Below, in pieces: positions 16,186 through 21,021 of a stretch of 21,021 nt of DNA (positions within the stretch are counted from its first letter, which is position 1; every line of letters begins with the position of its first letter). The stretch is taken from assembly GCA_001579985.1 (NCBI GenBank), contig LRSR01009640.1, positions 1-21,021 of the forward strand, written 5' to 3'. The position numbers and the translations under genes are program-made. The stretch comes from Hypsibius dujardini. Taxonomy: Eukaryota; Tardigrada; Eutardigrada; Parachela; Hypsibiidae. A model generated the notes under the pieces. That model saw nothing but the letters and a program-made list of their open reading frames with translations. It was not told the DNA's origin and searched no databases.

Positions 16186-19100
16186 ATGGCGCACGAGTTT
16201 CTCTTCATTTCGGTCCGCAAGGGGAAGAGCGACGCCTGGGGAATGACACTGCTGGGGACTGGACCATGCATCGTGAGCGACGTCACGTCTGACGGGCCTG
16301 CATGCCGTGCCAACGTCAAACCCGGATTCGTAGTCCTAGAAATCAACGGGCGTAACGTCGTTCAGAACAATCACAAGGAAGTGCGAGAGATCATCCGCTC
16401 GGCCGACACCCAGGACAGCATCACCTTCAAGTTCGCCACACTGGACAAGGCGTCACAGTATTTCGGTCCGGATCTGCGTATCATGTACGAGTCCTGCTCG
16501 AAGAAGCGGCGCAGCAGTGGATCCGTCAAATCAAGCCCGAGAAAATCGGATCAGAAGATTAGCGTGACAGATGGGGGGAAGGGCAAACGCGGAGGCAGCG
16601 GTGAGGAGACGAAAGAGAACGCCGGCAATCCTTTTGAGCGGCAACCACCACCACGGTTGACAGCAGACGGTGGGGTGGATCCTGCTGACTCAATTTCGAG
16701 TAATCAACTGAGTGACGACCCCAAAAGGCCTGCGACGCCTCCACGAATCGCGGTAATTATCAGGGTGTCTGGGCGGTTTTTTCCCCTACGTGTTATGTTT
16801 CACCTTTTATCTCGTCGAATTTGACGCCTTTTTCTTCATGATCTATTTCACCACACATGAAAGGGTTCAAACTGCTGACAAAGAAGTGATCGATCTGCTT
16901 TTTGTCATCAGACAAATTGGTTCCGTCGCTCCGATTTTTTGTTGTTTGCTATTGTTAAACGAGCCACATGGTTGATTTATTGATTGCCTAGGGAGACCTG
17001 ACCATTGGGTTTTAATTGTTCGCGTGCAGCAAATTAATCATCGATTTTCCTTTACAGAAACCGGTTCCGCTGCCTCGATTCGGACCGGAAGTCACACGAA
17101 GGTCTCACGTCCAGCAAAATCGAGACTTGTCACGCTGGATGCGCAGCAACGCGGAGCAACAAGCCTTAAATTCGCCGATCCGCACCGCCACTGCCGCTCC
17201 CAGGTCTGCTTCTCCACAAACGTCCCCGACGACACCAAGTGTGGAATTTGTTTGCCTCTACTATTCAAACCTTGTGGATCTGCTCGGTTGTCCAGAGGAG
17301 TCAGTGTTTCGGAAGAACGTTCAGTATCTTCGGAATTATCAAGTCCCGTCGCAGTTTTGGGCTCGTCTGGTTTTCACCGAAAAGCGTTTGACCGTCTACC
17401 GGCCGGAGGGTAAATACGCCACCTACACGACGAAACATATGAGGGATGTTTTCATCCACGAGGATCGGCAGTTTTTCGGATTTTCCACCATTCGAGTCTC
17501 CAAAGTGCAGGGAACTTCACCCACAAACACCCGCATGGAGTCGGAGCAGACGATGGATGTCTATCACTGCCATATCCTTTGTGTTGACCCGGTAAGTATG
17601 GCATACTACTTGACTGTTACCGTACATTGCGTTCAGTTGGGCACCTCCGATGCTTATGATTGAATTCTGGATTCTTTTGATTCAGACAATCAAGTCCGAC
17701 AAGGCCAAACAGCGGTCGGTACTTGCCTCCCTGTTCGGTAAGGATTTCGTTGGAATGAAAAGTTCCGCGTTCACCAGTGCGTGTTTTCCCGACGACGCTT
17801 ATAAGATTGTGGAGTTATTGGAAAGCCTCAACGACAACTCAGAATCGGCCCGCGAAGTCAATGACGTCGCTAACTTGCTCTCCTCAAACATCATCCCGCC
17901 GCCGCAAACGAAAACTGTTGGTGAGTCATGCACGATTGTGAGGGGCTTTTTACTTTTCTTCTGTGCTTGACTTGATTGAGATTGCTATATTTCAGAAGAA
18001 GAATGTTCTGAGACTGACGACGCGACGGACCACTTCAACAGTGCCAGTGTTTTACGCCATAGCATGCGCAAGTACGGTCCGTACGGCAACCTCCAGAACC
18101 GGCACTCCATTTCTATCGACAGCTTGCACACCGCTCCACGGCGACCCGCCGTTCAGCTAGCATCCAATCGCTACAGCTGTATCATCGGGAACACCGTTCC
18201 GCCGTCGGAGCGGTCACAGGCGAAAAACCTCCCCGCCACCATCGCCGAACATCAAGTGCTGAAGTTGACCTCTCAGGGCAGCACGGATACTTACGACTCG
18301 CTTTCGTCATACGATCATGATTCTGCATGGACACGGGATGTGGCGTCCTCGCTAGACCTAACGGCTCATACTTCGACAAGTGTCTCGTATGGGGACGAGG
18401 GATGCTTTCAGGATCCGATCTACCGGGCGGAGAAGCCGGAGCCGTTGAAGATTGAACTGTTCCATGTGCTTAATACTGCCAAGGGGCTGGATTTATTCCA
18501 GGTGGGTTCCTGCAATTTTCGGTCGATTTTTTTCTCTCATAACCTTGCTCACATTGTGGAGCTGATTTAGGCATTTCTGAAGCAAGAGCACAGCCAGGAG
18601 AACATCAACTTCTGGCTGGCCTGTCAAGAGTATCGGATGCTCAAAAAGTCCAAAGAGGTAATGTGCGTGTGTGTTCACACATGCGCGCTGTCTGCACTGT
18701 AGTGCGTGCCGTTATCAGCGCCACTCCCGCGCCGTCGCACGGTCTCTTTTTGAGGGTCCACTTCTTCACCCTGTTGACGCTGTTTGCAGATGCGACACAT
18801 GGCGAAAAAGATGTTTGAACGTTTTTTATCACCCCATGCACCTGAATCAATTAACGTCGACGGCGAGGTGCGGAAGGCAATCCAATGTGACCTGCCGATA
18901 GCGACAACAAGCACTTTCGATATCGCTGCCAAGCAGGTCAGATAAACAAAGCGCCAGCATGGCCGATCTGTCTGTTTGTTTACGAATATGTTCGTTTGTC
19001 TTCCCGCGTATTTATTTTTGTTGTCCGTTTCAATGTCGCCTACTTGTGTCAGCCCATTCTCTGCTTTTAATTGCCTCGCTCATCCCTTGCTTATTACGGT

Positions 19101-19833
19101 TGGCTGTATACTTTGCTTGCTTATCTGTCTGTACAGTATATGTCTGCCTACTTTCTCATCCCTGTTTGCTTGCCTCTTATACACGTACACTGTCTTACTT
19201 GCTATCATCATGCAGTACATTTCAACAGCTTCAGCATAATTTGTCGGTTACTTGCAACTGTTTTTGTTACTTTATCAAGCGATTCTCTTCCTTGCAGATT
19301 TTTGACCTCATGAACAGCGACAGCTTTCCCCGTTTTCTCCGTTCGCCGAATAATCTGCAGTTGCGGCAACTGCTAGATCCTAACCCGTACCACATCAGCC
19401 AAAGCATGGCCTGTCTGACCGAGCCCGACCAGGGCCCCGTTAATGCCGGAGGTCGACGGGAAAGCGGTCTGTTTTCATGGCTTTCCAATAAAAAGGTGCG
19501 CGACGACACTTGATCGCACACAAAGCTGCGGCAATATCAACAGTCAGATTATGTGAGCATTTGTTTGTCATGCAAATATACGGTGGAAATCGTATCATTC
19601 CAGAAGCCGGAGTACAGTCTGGAAACGTCGCACGTCTCACGGCAGTCTCTACCGGCGTCGCATTACGGCTCGCCTAACGTGTCCTTTCAATCGGTGCAGC
19701 CGGCTAGTCCGAAAAATGCCATCAAAAAGTTGATTAATAAAGGCCGGAAGTCTTTCAGCGCCCGTGTGAAACCGACCAAACGTGAGTCAGATGTTGAATC
19801 GAATGGCAGCAAACGCTAGATAGATAGAGGCAC

Positions 19834-19868
<35 letters not shown>

Positions 19869-20416
19869 GGCAGACAGGCAGACAGGCAGACAGGCAGACA
19901 GGCACAGAAACTACCCTGTAAGTAGACATACGGACAACTTTTGCACAGTCCCAATCTCAACTGCAGTTCGGCATTTAATACGTTCCCATGTTTCTCACGA
20001 GTGTTATCATGACTTTGCTTTTAGGTGAGAGTCTCCTCAATTTTGTCTCTGACAGCGAGCTTCGTGGCGATAACCCTGAATCTCGTGTGGTTCAACCGCT
20101 TGCATTCGAATTCCGCAAGCCAATGACCCCTCCTCCGAAATCTGAAGTGATTCTACGTAAAAATCTTCCGAAGGGGCCCAGTTCGGCGGGGAAGGAGCAG
20201 AAGCGGCTGTCACTACAAGGCTTACAGCGTTCACGAACGAAAGGCGTCACCGAGCCCACCGAATGGACTTTCAGTCGGAACTCCCTCGATGATTGCCTGG
20301 CAGAGAGGCCAATGGTCCCGCCAAAGCCACATGAACTCGTGAACATTCAGCGGTCACTGAAGCCCATTCGCGGAGGACGGCCTTCTACCCAGCTCCTGCA
20401 GATGGCGGATTTTTGA
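16186..20416 (+). CDS. RGS12: PDZ-PTB-RGS regulator of G-protein signalling (RGS12/loco type)
   Basis: Nine exons join in frame: 16186-16752, 17058-17591, 17686-17920, 17996-18501, 18571-18657, 18790-18936, 19298-19495, 19604-19781 and 20025-20416, giving 947 residues. The RGS domain speeds GTP hydrolysis by G-alpha i/o subunits, so the protein should damp GPCR signalling at the membrane. Domains in order: PDZ (about 5-88, with WGMTL as carboxylate loop), a basic/Ser-rich linker, PTB (about 251-405, starting VEFVCLYYSNLVDLLG), a long disordered linker, and RGS (about 591-715, with FLKQEHSQENINFWLACQEY and STFDIAAKQIFDLM). PDZ-PTB-RGS order is specific to RGS12 and Drosophila loco. The C-terminal 230 residues are basic and Ser/Pro-rich; I find no Ras-binding domain and no GoLoco motif, both present in RGS12. 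The ATG context is CCAAGAATGG, 15 bases after a strong acceptor. Every junction keeps frame. Confidence 0.93.
18937..19297 (+). repeat. Pyrimidine-rich, CTGT/CTTG-biased intron 6 of the RGS gene
   Basis: This 361-bp intron is rich in degenerate TGTCTG, TTGCTTGC and GTTTGTTT motifs, probably a decayed tetranucleotide array. The bias removes stop codons and so creates long spurious plus-strand frames. Confidence 0.5.
19837..19905. repeat. GACA/GGCAGACA microsatellite in RGS intron 8
   Basis: About eight GACA units are followed by about five GGCAGACA units, preceded by TAGATAGATAG at 19817-19827. The two-part structure suggests an 8-bp higher-order unit grew out of the 4-bp repeat. It lies within the 243-bp intron 19782-20024. 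Confidence 0.95.
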
Positions 20417-20893
20417 TTTTGCTCTTGTCTCTGTTACCTGTTAGTGGGATTGGGGTTTTTTGCCAATAACTTGAATGAATTGCAGGATGACTTGGTTAGT
20501 TAACAAGCAGTCAGGACTGACTTCTCAACTGCGATCGGGCGGACTACTGACCTGATTTTTACGCTTTTTGATATTTTTTCCAGTCCGATTTTCAGTGGTT
20601 TTATAGATTCATTGGCGTCCTTTTTGTCACTAGACAATGTACTTTTATTGCAAAAGCTTGAAAGAGAAACACTGCTACGCCAAACCACCATTTGAAGATC
20701 CGAATAGCAAAATGTTCATTGATGAACACGACCGCTTGTGGTGGCCTTGCGATTCCAGTACAACACCGACCGTTCCTTCCGACATTCAGAGCTTTGGTTA
20801 AACACTTATTGCCAACATAATTTCATTGTAGTTGCGATTAAAAGAACTGATCAGATGAGGCAACCTAACTTTATTAACAAGAGCAGTAAAGTA
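20417..20893. other. 3' flank between convergent genes
   Basis: This 477-bp stretch is the 3' UTR and flank of the RGS gene, meeting the 3' end of the minus-strand gene at the right edge. On the plus strand no AATAAA is present; an ATTAAA variant is at about 20838-20843. No gene is seen. Confidence 0.5.
20870..20875 (-). terminator. Polyadenylation signal of the right-edge gene
   Basis: AATAAA on the minus strand, 18 bases after the stop codon at 20896-20894. It supports the reading of the right edge as a terminal exon. Confidence 0.6.
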
Positions 20894-21021
20894 CTACATC
20901 ATCACGGAAGGACCGACCGGTCGAGGCTGATGTCTCGTCTCGTTTCGCAGCATATTCGCCAAATTAGCCTGCAAATTGGCTAACTGCGCACCGGAAATCA
21001 CGACGGTGATCAGTTCCGGGC
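20894..21021 (-). CDS. C-terminal end of an unrecognised protein (partial, runs off the right edge)
   Basis: From the right edge the minus strand has an open frame of 41 codons (first full codon at 21019) ending in TAG at 20896-20894. It reads LITVVISGAQLANLQANLAN, then a basic RNETRHQPRPVG stretch. Composition and the adjacent AATAAA suggest a real final exon. The upstream part is outside the window, and I recognise no family from this fragment. It converges with the RGS gene. Confidence 0.5.
   Translation of the reverse strand, partial: PELITVVISGAQLANLQANLANMLRNETRHQPRPVGPSVMM

Noticed and set aside
16790-16975. A 61-codon frame in RGS intron 1
   Set aside because: It lies wholly between a clear donor and acceptor that keep the RGS frame, and has no protein-like character.
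18959-19513. A 184-codon plus-strand frame, Cys/Leu-rich, running into RGS exon 7
   Set aside because: The first 113 codons lie in the pyrimidine-rich intron 6, which lacks stops because of composition; the upstream exon reaches a stop at once if read through, and the RGS domain is continuous only when the intron is removed.
1-21021. Bacterial gene clusters, CRISPR arrays, integrated virus or tRNA/rRNA genes
   Set aside because: All recognised genes are spliced eukaryotic genes; I found no viral or reverse-transcriptase-like frames, no spaced repeat arrays and no tRNA A/B boxes in a proper arrangement.

Overview
This window is nuclear DNA of an animal. All coding sequence is split by GT-AG introns of roughly 70-800 bp, the standard genetic code reads through every exon, and the recognisable proteins are typical of metazoans: TAF5, ING3, a cytosolic sulfotransferase, NADH-cytochrome b5 reductase, and a PDZ-PTB-RGS regulator of the RGS12/loco type. 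Genes are compact and closely packed, and introns carry many GATT/AATC tetranucleotide runs. That suits a small-genome invertebrate; a tardigrade or other ecdysozoan is my guess, but nothing here proves it.

Layout. At the left edge a minus-strand gene of unknown function begins (first coding exon 151-426) and runs off the window. TAF5 (1890-3996, +) and ING3 (5190-7443, +) follow in tandem. A divergent sulfotransferase gene (8323-10934, +) has a 185-bp snap-back element in its first intron. It converges on a minus-strand gene for a small single-pass membrane protein (11143-12026, 5' end unresolved) with a faint Cu/Zn-superoxide-dismutase-like stretch. A CYB5R gene (12725-14294, -) is complete. 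The RGS12/loco-like gene (16186-20416, +) is complete in its coding part. The last 128 bases hold the 3' end of another minus-strand gene, with a polyadenylation signal 18 bases after its stop codon.

Functionally this is a mix of housekeeping genes: two transcription/chromatin subunits side by side (TFIID; the NuA4/TIP60-type acetyltransferase), two metabolic enzymes, and one G-protein regulator. There is no sign of an operon, a viral insertion or a bacterial transfer. The main surprises are: TAF5 appears to lack the NTD2 domain between LisH and the WD40 repeats; the sulfotransferase lacks the catalytic histidine and has altered PAPS-binding loops; a 32-bp tandem triplication copies the exon-4 splice donor of CYB5R; the RGS protein has no visible RBD or GoLoco motif; and several start codons sit just after a splice-acceptor-like AG.
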